This document shows, one piece after another, positions 34,984-43,921 of a stretch of DNA of 64,000 nucleotides (positions are counted from its first letter, which is position 1; every line of letters starts with the position of its first letter). Source of the stretch: Nocardioidaceae bacterium (lineage in GTDB: Bacteria; Actinomycetota; Actinomycetes; Propionibacteriales; Nocardioidaceae); contig CP076053.1 in the NCBI GenBank assembly GCA_018672315.1, positions 248,001 to 312,000 of the forward strand, in the 5' to 3' direction. A program made the position numbers and the translations under genes. A model generated the notes under the pieces. That model did not search any database. It was given only the letters and a program-made list of their open reading frames with translations, and was not told the DNA's origin.

Positions 34984-36477
34984 CTAGCGGGCCGAGGCCA
35001 AACGACGCAGGCTTGACTCGCGACCGAGCAGCTCGAGCGACTCGAACAGTGGCGGCGAGACGCGGCGGCCGGTCACGGCACACCGCACCGGGCCGAACGC
35101 GACGCGCGGCTTGAGCCCGCGCTCCTCGATGAGCGCCGTGCGCAGCGCCTCCTCGATCGCGGGCGTCGTCCACTCGGACAGCGACTCCAGCGCGTCGTGG
35201 GCGGCGCCCGCCACCTCGCGACCGTTCTCATCGAGCAGCTTCGCCGCATCCGTCGCGTCGACCGTGAAGTCGTCGTCGGTGACGAACAGGAACCCGAGCA
35301 TGTCGACCGCCTCGGTCAGCTTGCCCATGCGCTCCTGCACCAGCGGCACCGCCGTCGCCAAGGTCTCGCGCTGCGCCCCGCTGGGCTCGGACGGCAGCAC
35401 CCCGCCGTCAGCCAGCACCGGCACCAGCCGGTCGGCGAGGTCGTCGGCGCTGAGCATGCGTACGTGGTCGCCGTTGATGGCCTCGCACTTCTTGATGTCG
35501 AAGCGGGCCGGGTTCGGGTTCACGCGCGAGATCTCGAACGCCTCGACCATCTCGGCGAGGGTGAAGACGTCACGGTCCTCGCTGATCGACCAGCCGAGGA
35601 GCGCGAGGTAGTTGAGCAGCCCCTCGGGCAGGAAGCCCACGTCGCGGTAGCCCAGCAGCGAGGCCTCAGGGTCACGCTTGGAGAGCTTCTTGTTGCCCTG
35701 CCCCATGACGTACGGGAGGTGACCGAACGCGGGCAGAGGCCCGTCGACCACGCCGATCTCGCGCAGCGCGTGGTGCAGCGCGATCTGCCGCGGGGTGGAG
35801 CTCAGCAGGTCCTCGCCGCGCAGCACGTGCGTGATGCCCATCAGGGCGTCGTCGACCGGGTTCACCAGCGTGTAGAGCGGGTGACCGTTGGCGCGTACGA
35901 GCGCGTAGTCGGGCACGTTGTCGGCACCGAAGGTGATCTCGCCGCGGACGAGGTCGTCGAACGTGGTGTCGACCTCGGGCATCTTGAAGCGCAGCACGGG
36001 CTTGCGGCCGTCCGCCTCGTACGTCGCCACCTCGTCGGCGGTCAGGTCACGGCAGTGACCGTCGTACCCCGGCGCCCGTCCCTCAGCGCGAGCCTGCGCG
36101 TTGCGGGCGTCGAGCTCCTCGGTCGAGCAGTAGCAGTGGTACGCCCTGCCCGCCTCGTGCAGCTTCGCCGCGACGTCGGCGTAGGTGTCCATGCGCTCGC
36201 TCTGACGGTAGGGACCGTGCGGGCCGCCGACCTCGGGGCCCTCGTCCCAGTCGAGCCCCAGCCACCGCATGACCTCGAGCAGCGTGTTGTAGGACTCCTG
36301 GGAGTCGCGCGAGGCGTCGGTGTCCTCGATGCGGAAGACGAACGTGCCGCCGTGGTGGCGGGCGAAGGCCCAGTTGAACAGCGCCGTGCGCGCCAGACCG
36401 ACGTGCGGGCTGCCGGTGGGGCTCGGGCAGAAGCGGACGCGGACGTCCGTGCCGGAGACGGGAGCAGGGTCAGTCAC
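34984..36477 (-). CDS. gltX: Glutamyl-tRNA synthetase
   Basis: Charges tRNA-Glu (and probably mischarges tRNA-Gln for amidation, since no GlnRS is typical in actinobacteria). The 497-residue class I synthetase has [10 protein letters not shown] (HIGH-type motif, residues 19-28), [31 protein letters not shown], and [13 protein letters not shown] (KMSKS-type). The GTG start overlaps the FAH-family gene by 8 bases. tRNA-Glu and tRNA-Gln genes lie just downstream, a convenient clustering. Confidence 0.97.
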   Translation of the reverse strand: MTDPAPVSGTDVRVRFCPSPTGSPHVGLARTALFNWAFARHHGGTFVFRIEDTDASRDSQESYNTLLEVMRWLGLDWDEGPEVGGPHGPYRQSERMDTYADVAAKLHEAGRAYHCYCSTEELDARNAQARAEGRAPGYDGHCRDLTADEVATYEADGRKPVLRFKMPEVDTTFDDLVRGEITFGADNVPDYALVRANGHPLYTLVNPVDDALMGITHVLRGEDLLSSTPRQIALHHALREIGVVDGPLPAFGHLPYVMGQGNKKLSKRDPEASLLGYRDVGFLPEGLLNYLALLGWSISEDRDVFTLAEMVEAFEISRVNPNPARFDIKKCEAINGDHVRMLSADDLADRLVPVLADGGVLPSEPSGAQRETLATAVPLVQERMGKLTEAVDMLGFLFVTDDDFTVDATDAAKLLDENGREVAGAAHDALESLSEWTTPAIEEALRTALIEERGLKPRVAFGPVRCAVTGRRVSPPLFESLELLGRESSLRRLASAR

Positions 36478-37270
36478 GGGAGGTCACCTTGTTGGTCAGG
36501 GAGCCGATGCCGGCGATCGAGACCTCGACCTCGTCACCGACGTTCATGGGGCCGACACCCGCGGGGGTGCCGGTGAGGATCAGGTCGCCGGGCAGCAGCG
36601 TCATCACCGAGGAGACGTACGCGATCAGGCTCGGCACGTCGTGGATCAGGTCGGCGGTGGTGCCGTCCTGCACGAGGTCGCCCTCGAGGTAGGTCTGGAT
36701 GCGTGCGTCGGAGATGTCGAGCTCGGTCTGGATCCACGGTCCGATCGGGCAGAACGAGTCGAAGCCCTTGGCACGCGACCACTGTCCGTCGCTCTTCTGC
36801 AGGTCGCGAGCCGTCACGTCGTTGGCGATCGTGTAGCCGAAGATCACGTCGGCCGCCCGCTCGGCGGGCACGTCGCGGCAGATGCGACCGATGACGACGG
36901 CCAGCTCGCCCTCGTAGTCGACCTGCTGCGACTGACGCGGGTAGAAGATCGGGTCGCCGGGGCCCACCACGGCGGTGTTCGGCTTGAGGAACATCAACGG
37001 CTCGCTCGGCGCCTCGCCACCCATCTCGGCCGCATGGTCGGCGTAGTTCTTGCCGATCGCGACGACCTTGCTGCGCGGGATCACCGGCGCCAGGAGCTTC
37101 ACCCCCGAGAGCCGGAACGTCTCCCCCGACGGGTGGAACCCGACGTGCAGCGGGTCTCCTGCGAGACCGATGACCTGGGAGTCCTCGTCGGGCTGGCCGT
37201 GCTCGTCGACCTCGCCCTCGACGATGCCGTAGAGGGGCTCCTCACCTGCGGTGAACCTGGCGATACGCAC
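36470..37270 (-). CDS. Fumarylacetoacetate hydrolase (FAH)-family protein
   Basis: A 266-residue FAH-fold protein. The metal and active-site region reads [67 protein letters not shown], and [13 protein letters not shown], all typical. Members act as acylpyruvate hydrolases, oxaloacetate decarboxylases or isomerases of aromatic breakdown; the exact reaction cannot be assigned. In many actinobacteria this gene precedes gltX, as here. It is divergent from the next gene with only 27 bp between. Confidence 0.92.
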   Translation of the reverse strand: MRIARFTAGEEPLYGIVEGEVDEHGQPDEDSQVIGLAGDPLHVGFHPSGETFRLSGVKLLAPVIPRSKVVAIGKNYADHAAEMGGEAPSEPLMFLKPNTAVVGPGDPIFYPRQSQQVDYEGELAVVIGRICRDVPAERAADVIFGYTIANDVTARDLQKSDGQWSRAKGFDSFCPIGPWIQTELDISDARIQTYLEGDLVQDGTTADLIHDVPSLIAYVSSVMTLLPGDLILTGTPAGVGPMNVGDEVEVSIAGIGSLTNKVTSRD

Positions 37271-37297
37271 CTGGCCGAGCCTACCTACGCTGACGGG

Positions 37298-38206
37298 GTG
37301 CCTCTCGACCGCCCGCCTGCGCCCACCAGGCTCCCGCGCGAGGAGTGGCGTACGCGCCGCGCCGCCCACGAGGCGCGCGTCGACGTCTGGCTCGAGCCCC
37401 ACCTCGAGCGGCGCCGTCGCGGCGAGAAGCACCCGGTGATGGACTTCCTCTTCGACTACTACGCACACCGCCCCGCGCAGCTGCGGACGTGGGCGCCGGG
37501 GTGGGACGTCGCCTTGGAGTGGGATCACAGCGTTGACGGCCCGGTGCCGAAGCACCACGTGCTGGTCGACGGCTGGTGCGTCGTCGACCCCGGACTGCTG
37601 GGACGCCGTGAGGTGCTCGTGACGACGCTGCGGCGTCTGCTCGCCGCGACCGCGTCGCGACCGGCGCAGCTGGGGTGCCTGGGCCTGCACGAGTGGGCGA
37701 TGGTCTACCGCACCCTCCCCGGGCAGCAGCGGCACGAGGCGTGGCCGCTGCGGCTGGGCCACGACGGCACCGACGAGGTCGTGGAGTCCCACCAGCTGAC
37801 CTGCACGCACTTCGACGCGTTCCGCTTCTTCACCGAGCCGGCCGTGCCCCGCAACCGGCACTTGCCCCGGGCCGAGGACCGGGAGGCGTACGAGCAGCCG
37901 GGCTGCCTGCACGCCGGCATGGACCTCTACAAGCACGCCTTCCGGCTCTGGCCGCTGGTCTCCAGCGATCTGGTGGCGGACTGCTTCGAGCTGGCCCGCG
38001 AGATCCGGGTGCTCGACATGGAGGCGTCGCCGTACGACCTGGCCGACCTCGGCCACTCCCCCGTGCGCATCGAGACCCCTGAGGGCAAGCGGGCGTACGT
38101 CGAGCGTCAGCGCGACTTGAGCGAGCGCGGCGCCCCGTTGCGCCGGCGGCTGCTCGACGCGTGTCGCATGCTCGAGTCGCAGTCCGCGTCGCGGGCCCGG
38201 GCGTGA
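37298..38206 (+). CDS. Conserved actinobacterial protein annotated as 3-methyladenine DNA glycosylase
   Basis: A 302-residue soluble protein rich in Arg, His and Trp, e.g. LPREEWRTRRAAHEARVDVWLEPHLERRRRGEKHPVMDFLFDYYAHRPAQLRTWAPGW. Similar proteins in Streptomyces carry the name 3-methyladenine DNA glycosylase. I see no HhH-GPD or AAG signature, so that function is not supported by the sequence. Conserved-looking patches are LGLHEWAMVYR, LTCTHFDAFRFFTEPA and CLHAGMDLYKHAFRLWP. The GTG is preceded at six bases by TACGCT, consistent with a leaderless transcript. Confidence 0.75.
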   Translation: MPLDRPPAPTRLPREEWRTRRAAHEARVDVWLEPHLERRRRGEKHPVMDFLFDYYAHRPAQLRTWAPGWDVALEWDHSVDGPVPKHHVLVDGWCVVDPGLLGRREVLVTTLRRLLAATASRPAQLGCLGLHEWAMVYRTLPGQQRHEAWPLRLGHDGTDEVVESHQLTCTHFDAFRFFTEPAVPRNRHLPRAEDREAYEQPGCLHAGMDLYKHAFRLWPLVSSDLVADCFELAREIRVLDMEASPYDLADLGHSPVRIETPEGKRAYVERQRDLSERGAPLRRRLLDACRMLESQSASRARA

Positions 38207-38269
38207 CCGGTGCGTGCGGCACCCCGGAGACCCGATCGAGGTGCCGTACGCACCGGTGAAGCCGACGCA

Positions 38270-38587
38270 CTAACCCGTCTGCAGCGCGATCAGACCGAGC
38301 AGCACCAGGGCGAGCCCGAGCACCTGTCGCCGGCTGAGGCGGTCGCCGAAGAAGCCGACACCGCCGATCGCCGCGAAGGCGATGCCTGCTCCCGTCCACA
38401 GCGAGTACGCCACCGCCAGCGGGATGCCGGCCTCGATCGCGAGGCTCACGGGCAGGACGGACCCCACGAGCCCGACGTACGCACCCACCGCGAGAGCCCG
38501 CCGCGACATTCCCGCCGACGCCCTGAGCGCAGCCAGACCGCCGCACTGCAGCACGATGCCGACGAGGAGCCATCCCTGACCGCTCAT
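38270..38587 (-). CDS. SMR-family transporter subunit lacking the membrane glutamate
   Basis: A 105-residue protein with four membrane segments of the small multidrug resistance family. It is second in a two-gene operon with another SMR subunit (ATGA overlap), like the EbrAB/YkkCD heterodimers. The residue equivalent to the proton/substrate-binding Glu14 of EmrE is glutamine: LLVGIVLQCGG has Q14. The later segments GIPLAVAYSLWTGAGIAFAAIGG and DRLSRRQVLGLALVLLGLIAL are otherwise normal. It probably functions only with its partner. Confidence 0.85.
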   Translation of the reverse strand: MSGQGWLLVGIVLQCGGLAALRASAGMSRRALAVGAYVGLVGSVLPVSLAIEAGIPLAVAYSLWTGAGIAFAAIGGVGFFGDRLSRRQVLGLALVLLGLIALQTG

Positions 38588-38937
38588 GCGCGATCCACCT
38601 GCAGGAGGACCGCTCCCGTCCCGAGCACCAGGATGCCGATCACGTGCACCACGCTCAGCCGGTCGTCGAATGCGACCGCGCTCAACAGCGTCGCGGCCAC
38701 CAGGCCCGAGGCGGTGATGGTCCCGTACGCGACCCCGAGGCTCATGCCGCGGCCGAGCACGCGTCCGAAGATCGCGATGCTGGCCCCGTAGAGAAGCACG
38801 ACACCGAGCGTGAACACCGGCCTCGTGAGACCTTCCGAGAGTCGCAGGGATGCCGTGCCCGCGACTTCGCCCGCGACCGCCGCAGTCAAGAGCAACCACG
38901 TGGGGAGTCGTGCGGCACCGGAGCGGTCAGCGGTCAT
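38584..38937 (-). CDS. SMR-family transporter subunit with intact glutamate
   Basis: A 117-residue four-helix SMR protein. WLLLTAAVAGEVAGTASLRLSEG has the conserved E24 (Glu14 of EmrE), then GMSLGVAYGTITASGLVAATLLSAVAFDDRLS and HVIGILVLGTGAVLL. Paired with the following subunit through a four-base overlap, it likely forms a heterodimeric exporter of cationic compounds or guanidinium-type substrates. Confidence 0.87.
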   Translation of the reverse strand: MTADRSGAARLPTWLLLTAAVAGEVAGTASLRLSEGLTRPVFTLGVVLLYGASIAIFGRVLGRGMSLGVAYGTITASGLVAATLLSAVAFDDRLSVVHVIGILVLGTGAVLLQVDRA

Positions 38938-38969
38938 GCCGTGACGCTAGTGCGCGTCGCTGCTCGGTC

Positions 38970-40430
38970 TCACCAGCAGGGTGGGTGGACGTCCTTCCAG
39001 ACCTGACCGTCGTTGGCGTAGGCCTGCTCGACCCGCCCGGCCAGCGCGAACAGGCCCGCGTCGTCGGCCGGGCGCCCGGCGAGCATGGCCCCGACCGGCA
39101 GGCCCGCGTCGGTCCGGTGCACGGGCAGGGAGACGGCCGGCAGGCCGCAGACGTTCCACAGCGACGTCCACGGCGTGAACCGCTTCTGCGCCTCGAAGTC
39201 GGCCTCGGGGTCCGCGTCGTCGCGGATCGCCCCGACGGGCAGCGGCGGCTGGGACAGGGTCGGGGTCAGCACCGCGTCGAACGGGTCGAGCGCCGTGATC
39301 GCGGCGGCCGCGTGCGTACGCACCCCGCTCACGGCCTGGCTGTACTCCACCCCCGAGACCGCCTGACCACGCTCGGCCAGCCACCTCGTCAGGGGCCGCA
39401 GCAGGTGACGACGGTCCTCGGGCACCAGCGTGAGCACCGAGGCGGCACCGACGGCCCAGACGGTCTCGAAGGTCGCGACCGCGTCGGCCCCCAGCGGCGC
39501 GTCGATCTCGACCACCTCGTGGCCGAGCTGCTCCAGCACCTGAGTGAGGTCGTCGTACGCGTGCAGGCAGTCAGGGTGCACCTCGGTCTGCGCGACCACC
39601 GGGGTGGCGAAGCGCGCGATGCGCAGTCGACGGGGACGCCGCTCGAGCTCCTCGCACGCCTCGAGGAACGACACCGCCGGTGCGGGTGCCCAGCTCGGGT
39701 CGCCGAGAGCCGGACCGGCGATCACGTCGAGGAAGGCGGCCGCGTCGCGCACCGTCCGTGCCAGCGGGCCGATCGCCGCCAACGACGACCCGTCACCGCG
39801 CATCGGCGCCGAGGTGACCCGCCCTCGGCTCGGCTTGAACCCGACCAGCCCGCAGCACGAGGCAGGGATGCGGATCGAGCCGCCACCGTCGCTGCCCAGC
39901 GCGACCGGCACGAGTCCCGCCGCGACCGCCGCCGCGGCGCCGCCCGAGGACCCACCCGCCATGCGCGTCGTGTCGTACGGGGTCACCGCCGGCGGCTGAC
40001 CCTCGGGCTCGGTGTAGCAGGGCAGCCCGACCTCGGGCGTCGAGGTCTTGCCCAGGCTCGGCAACCCGGCGCGCTCCAGCCGCAGCACGACCTCGTCGGA
40101 GTGGTCGGGCACCGTGCCGGCGAACGCCGGGGAGCCGAACGACGTCTCGACCCCCGCGGTGGCGTGCAGGTCCTTGATCGCCGTCGGCACGCCGTGCAGC
40201 GGTCCGCGTCCCGCGGATCCGCCCTGCGCGATCTCGGCTGCGCGAGCCCGCGCCTGCTCCGTGGTGGGCGTGACGACGGCCCCGAGCTCCGAGCCGAGCC
40301 TCTCGACGCGATCGGCGAAGTGGGCCGACACCTCCTGCGCGCCGACGTCGCCCGCGGCGATCGCCGCGCCGAGCTCGAGGGCGGTCAGGTCGTGCAGCCG
40401 GTCGCCGACCGGGCCGTCGATGGAGGTCAT
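38970..40430 (-). CDS. Amidase (amidase signature family)
   Basis: A 486-residue serine amidase. The Ser-cisSer-Lys triad regions are [14 protein letters not shown] (Lys), [47 protein letters not shown] (both Ser). No signal peptide is seen, so the enzyme is cytoplasmic. Closest known classes act on aliphatic or aryl amides or nylon-type oligomers; the substrate is unknown. The ATG at 40430 overlaps the stop of a D-Ala-D-Ala carboxypeptidase gene by four bases, an uncommon pairing. Confidence 0.92.
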   Translation of the reverse strand: MTSIDGPVGDRLHDLTALELGAAIAAGDVGAQEVSAHFADRVERLGSELGAVVTPTTEQARARAAEIAQGGSAGRGPLHGVPTAIKDLHATAGVETSFGSPAFAGTVPDHSDEVVLRLERAGLPSLGKTSTPEVGLPCYTEPEGQPPAVTPYDTTRMAGGSSGGAAAAVAAGLVPVALGSDGGGSIRIPASCCGLVGFKPSRGRVTSAPMRGDGSSLAAIGPLARTVRDAAAFLDVIAGPALGDPSWAPAPAVSFLEACEELERRPRRLRIARFATPVVAQTEVHPDCLHAYDDLTQVLEQLGHEVVEIDAPLGADAVATFETVWAVGAASVLTLVPEDRRHLLRPLTRWLAERGQAVSGVEYSQAVSGVRTHAAAAITALDPFDAVLTPTLSQPPLPVGAIRDDADPEADFEAQKRFTPWTSLWNVCGLPAVSLPVHRTDAGLPVGAMLAGRPADDAGLFALAGRVEQAYANDGQVWKDVHPPCW

Positions 40431-41473
40431 CTCACCCAGCGTGCATGCTTGCCGACCACAGGTCCAGGAGCCTTCGGGAGCCGACCGACCGGACGCAGCG
40501 CACGGTGGTGCCTGGCCACCCACTCGCTGAGCCGCCGATTCGCCCGCACCGAGGCCTCGCGCGTCGGTGAACCCATCGTGGCAGCCCCGATGAGGCGTAC
40601 GCGCCCTTGCTCCCGAGGGCCCGTACGCAGCGGCACGGCGATCACCAGGTTGTAGCCGGCGGCGGTGGTGAACCCGGTCTTGCCCTGGGCGCGGGGATAC
40701 CGCTCGAGGTAGGCGTTCGTGCGCGTGATGGTCTCCTTCGGACCGCCGACCGGGCCGAACCGCGCGGAGGGACGCCGCAGGTGCTTCTCCACCCCCCGGG
40801 TCGACTGCGCGGCCCGCAGCAGCACGAGCAGGTCGCGCGGGCTGGTGCCGTTGCCGGGTGCGGTGAGCCCGTGCGGGTTGACCGCCCGGGTGCTGGTGAG
40901 CCCCAGCGAGGACGCGCGACGGTTCATGGCGCGGAGGAACCCGCGCCGACCCCGGGGGTGCGCGCCCGCGAGCGCCTGCGCGGCGTCGTTGGCGCTGGGG
41001 AGCAGGAGCGCGTCCAGCAGCGACCCGCGACCGTACCGACGGCCGGGCCGGAGCCCCACGCACACGCACGTGGCCCGCGCCTCGGTGCGCGTCACGCGGT
41101 GGGGCGGGTCGATCGGCACCGTCCTGACCGCCGTCAGCGCCGTCAGGAGCTTCAGTGTCGAGGCGGGCTGTCGAGCGGTCCGCGGACGATGCACCGCGAG
41201 CAGCCGCCCGGTGTCGAGGTCGGTCACGGCCCAGCCTGCGGCGCGTACGCGGGGCGGCGTCAGCCAGCGCGGCGCCCGGTAGGTGGTGCGCCGGGTCGTC
41301 CGCTGCCGCGCCGAGACGCCCGCTTGGCGCGCCGACGGTTCAGCGGTCGTCACGCTGCGTGCCGGTGGCTCCTCGACGGTCCGCGTGGCGCCGTGACCGG
41401 CTGCGGGGAGGAGGGCGAGCACGGTCGCGCACCCGGCGAGCAAGGCAGCTGGTCGTCGCACCGGACCCATCAT
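40427..41473 (-). CDS. D-alanyl-D-alanine carboxypeptidase paralogue 1
   Basis: A 348-residue exported serine peptidase (PBP5/DacA type). It has an N-terminal signal (PAALLAGCATVLALLPAAGHG), then the penicillin-binding motifs: S105-TLK108, S160-A-N162 and K265-T-G267. C136 and C138 form a CxC just before the SxN region, shared with the next two genes. The ATG at 41473 has GGAGG upstream. It is the last and most divergent of three tandem paralogues, and it overlaps the amidase gene. Confidence 0.92.
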   Translation of the reverse strand: MMGPVRRPAALLAGCATVLALLPAAGHGATRTVEEPPARSVTTAEPSARQAGVSARQRTTRRTTYRAPRWLTPPRVRAAGWAVTDLDTGRLLAVHRPRTARQPASTLKLLTALTAVRTVPIDPPHRVTRTEARATCVCVGLRPGRRYGRGSLLDALLLPSANDAAQALAGAHPRGRRGFLRAMNRRASSLGLTSTRAVNPHGLTAPGNGTSPRDLLVLLRAAQSTRGVEKHLRRPSARFGPVGGPKETITRTNAYLERYPRAQGKTGFTTAAGYNLVIAVPLRTGPREQGRVRLIGAATMGSPTREASVRANRRLSEWVARHHRALRPVGRLPKAPGPVVGKHARWVR

Positions 41474-41496
41474 GCCTCCGCCGGTCCGTTCGTGGG

Positions 41497-42612
41497 CTAC
41501 GGCGCCGTCGCCACCCAGCGCGCCTGCGCGCTCACCACCGGTCCGGGTGCCGCCGGGAGCGTGCCCACCGGCCGCAGCACGTCGTGGTGGTCGGCGACCC
41601 AGCGGATCAGGGCGGCGACCGAGCGGCTGTTGGCGTCACGGCTCGGCGCGCCGAGCGCGGCCACCCCGATGCGGCGCACGTCGCCGTCCGCGTCCCGCAC
41701 CGGGTGGGCGACCACGAGGTTGTAGCCCGCCGCGGAGGTGTAGCCCGTCTTGCCCTCGGCGATGCGGAATCGGTCGATGTAGGCGTTGCCGCGGTAGATG
41801 GTGCGGGTCTCGTTGCGCAGCGGCCCGAACAGCGCCGAGCCCATCCCGAGGAAGGGCGCCACCACCGGGTCGGCCTGCGCAGCACGCAGGAGCACCAGCA
41901 GGTCCCGTGCGGTGCTGGAGGCGCCGTACGCGGTCAACCCGCTCGGGTTCATCGCCCGCGTCCGGGTCAGGCCCAGCTCGCCCGCCAGCGCGTTCATGGA
42001 ACCGAGGAACGCGGTGCGACCGCGGCGGTCCGAGCCGGCCATCGCCTCCGCGGCGTCGTTCGCGCTCGGCAGCAGCATCGCGGACATCAGCGCGTCCCGG
42101 GAGTAGCGCCTGCCCACCGACAGCCCCACGCAGATGCAGAACTCCGGGTGCGCCTCGGCGTACGTCACCCGGTGCCGCGGTCGCGGGGCGACCTGCCGGG
42201 CGGCGGTCAGCGAGGTCAGCAGCTTGATGGTCGAGGCGGGCTGGCGGCGTACGTTCGCGCCCCGCGCGGCCAGGATGCGGCCGGTGTCGAGATCGGCCAC
42301 CGCGTACGTCGCCAGCGAGACCGCGGGCGGGTCCGTGGTCGGGGCGACCGCGCGGAAGGTCGTGCCGTTGCGCGAGACCCGCACCGGCTTCACCCGGGCG
42401 GTGCGCGCCGTGACCGGGGCGGTCACCGGGGCCGCGGTCACCGCCTGCGAGATCGTCGCCGGCGGAGGCAGCGTCGCGGCCTGGGACGCCGGGACGCTCA
42501 CGCCGGCTGGGACCAGCCCGATGACCAGGGCGGGGAGCAGGAGACGCTTGGAGCGTCTGGAGCGTCTGGAGCGCCTGAGACGCGTGGAGCGCGATCGGTT
42601 CACGCCGCTCAT
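41497..42612 (-). CDS. D-alanyl-D-alanine carboxypeptidase paralogue 2
   Basis: A 371-residue exported D,D-carboxypeptidase. The N-terminus is unusual: RSRSTRLRRSRRSRRSKR, a run of Arg/Ser before the hydrophobic segment LLLPALVIGLVPAGVS, encoded by short DNA repeats (GGAGCGTCT units near 42550-42590). Motifs are S127-TIK130, S183-A-N185 and K288-T-G290, with the CxC at C159/C161. It is 23 bp upstream of paralogue 1 and 69 bp downstream of paralogue 3. Confidence 0.92.
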   Translation of the reverse strand: MSGVNRSRSTRLRRSRRSRRSKRLLLPALVIGLVPAGVSVPASQAATLPPPATISQAVTAAPVTAPVTARTARVKPVRVSRNGTTFRAVAPTTDPPAVSLATYAVADLDTGRILAARGANVRRQPASTIKLLTSLTAARQVAPRPRHRVTYAEAHPEFCICVGLSVGRRYSRDALMSAMLLPSANDAAEAMAGSDRRGRTAFLGSMNALAGELGLTRTRAMNPSGLTAYGASSTARDLLVLLRAAQADPVVAPFLGMGSALFGPLRNETRTIYRGNAYIDRFRIAEGKTGYTSAAGYNLVVAHPVRDADGDVRRIGVAALGAPSRDANSRSVAALIRWVADHHDVLRPVGTLPAAPGPVVSAQARWVATAP

Positions 42613-42681
42613 GGTGCATCAGCGCAGCCGCCGTCGGGGGCACATCGGGACGATCGGTCACGAATCGACCCGGGTCGGTGC

Positions 42682-43845
42682 TCAGGACACGCGCGCAGGG
42701 GGCGGCTGCGGCAGCCGGCCCAGGGCGTCCAGCCGGTCGTGGTGCGCAGCGACCCAGCGCGTCAGGCGCGTCACCGCACGGTCGGATGCCTCCCGGCTCG
42801 GCGCGCCCATCGCGGCGGCACCGATGCGTCGGGTCGTGCCGTCCGCGTCCCGCACGGTCGTGGAGACCACGAGGTTGAAGCCGGCCGCACGGGTGTAGCC
42901 GGTCTTGCCCTCGGAGCCGGGATTGGCCTCGACGTACGGGTTCGACCGGTAGATCGCACGGGACGGACCGCGCACCGGGCCGAAGGCCGCCCGGTCCCGC
43001 TCGAGCATCGGCGCGACCGTCGGGTCGGCGAGCGCTGCCCGCAACAGCACGAGCAGGTCGCGTGCGGTGCTCGACATGCCCTCACCGGTCAGACCGCTGG
43101 GGTTGACCGCACGCGTGTCGTGGGCGCCGAGCTGCTGCGCCTCACGGTTCATCGCGCGCAGGAAGCCCGCACGACCCCGCGGGTCACCGCCGGCCAGGGC
43201 CTCCGCGGCGTCGTTGCCGGAGACCAGCAACGTCGCCCGCATCAGCGCGTCGCGGGTGTAGCGCCGGCCGGGCACGAGTCCGACGCAGACGCACGAGGCG
43301 GGCTGCGCCTCGCTGCGCGTCACCCGGTGGCGCGCCCGCGGGGCGATGCGCTCGGCGGCGGTGACGGCGCTGAGCAGCTTGATGGTCGAGGCGGGCTGGC
43401 GACGCGTCCGCGGCCGGTGCGCGGCGAGGACCTCCCCGGTGTCCAGGTCGGCGATCGCCCACGTGGCCAGGGGCACCCGCGGCGGGGCGGGCAGCTGCGT
43501 ACGCGCCCGGTAGGCGGTGCCGCGCTCGACGTGCCGGGGCGCGGGCCGCGGACGGAGCCGCTCGGCCGCGACCATCCTCAGCTCCTCGGTCGGACCGGCC
43601 ACGGCGCCCGTCGATCCGACCGACGTCGGCGCCGTGCCGGGACCCGCGGCGGTCACCGGGAGCAGCGGTCCCCCGGTCACGACGAGCACCCCGGCGGTGA
43701 GCGCTCCGGTGACGGCGACACGGAGCGCCGTACGCCTCGTCGAACGCCTCGTCGAACGCCTCGTCGAACGCCCCATCGGCCGGGGCGAGACCCCCCGAGG
43801 GGCGGCGTGGCGGGCGTCGCTGCGGGCGCTGCGTCGTCGATGCAT
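42682..43845 (-). CDS. D-alanyl-D-alanine carboxypeptidase paralogue 3
   Basis: A 387-residue exported D,D-carboxypeptidase from ATG 43845 (upstream GATGGGGAG); ATG 43776 is an alternative. The positively charged n-region contains RSTRRSTRRSTRR, from three 12-bp tandem repeats. Motifs are S153-TIK156, S209-G-N211 (Gly instead of the usual Ala/x) and K314-T-G316, with the CxC at C185/C187. It is first of the tandem triplet; the promoter is probably in the 76 bp before the end of cimA. Confidence 0.92.
   Translation of the reverse strand: MHRRRSARSDARHAAPRGVSPRPMGRSTRRSTRRSTRRTALRVAVTGALTAGVLVVTGGPLLPVTAAGPGTAPTSVGSTGAVAGPTEELRMVAAERLRPRPAPRHVERGTAYRARTQLPAPPRVPLATWAIADLDTGEVLAAHRPRTRRQPASTIKLLSAVTAAERIAPRARHRVTRSEAQPASCVCVGLVPGRRYTRDALMRATLLVSGNDAAEALAGGDPRGRAGFLRAMNREAQQLGAHDTRAVNPSGLTGEGMSSTARDLLVLLRAALADPTVAPMLERDRAAFGPVRGPSRAIYRSNPYVEANPGSEGKTGYTRAAGFNLVVSTTVRDADGTTRRIGAAAMGAPSREASDRAVTRLTRWVAAHHDRLDALGRLPQPPPARVS
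43735..43770. repeat. Three 12-bp tandem repeats in the signal peptide of paralogue 3
   Basis: CCTCGTCGAACG three times without change. On the coding strand it adds Arg-Ser-Thr-Arg units to the basic n-region. Copy number may vary between strains. Confidence 0.8.
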
Positions 43846-43921
43846 CTCCCCATCCTGTGCAGACAGGCGGTGGATTTTCACATCGTGCGTGCATGACATG
43901 CCTCTCGGCGGGGCAAGAGGG

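Noticed and set aside
37298-38206. DNA glycosylase function for the protein named 3-methyladenine glycosylase in relatives
   Set aside because: No HhH-GPD, AlkA or AAG motif could be seen; the name is reported but not adopted as function.
43860-43899. Longer start for the third carboxypeptidase (to 43899)
   Set aside because: The extra residues precede the ATG that has a ribosome-binding site, and they would push the signal peptide further inward.
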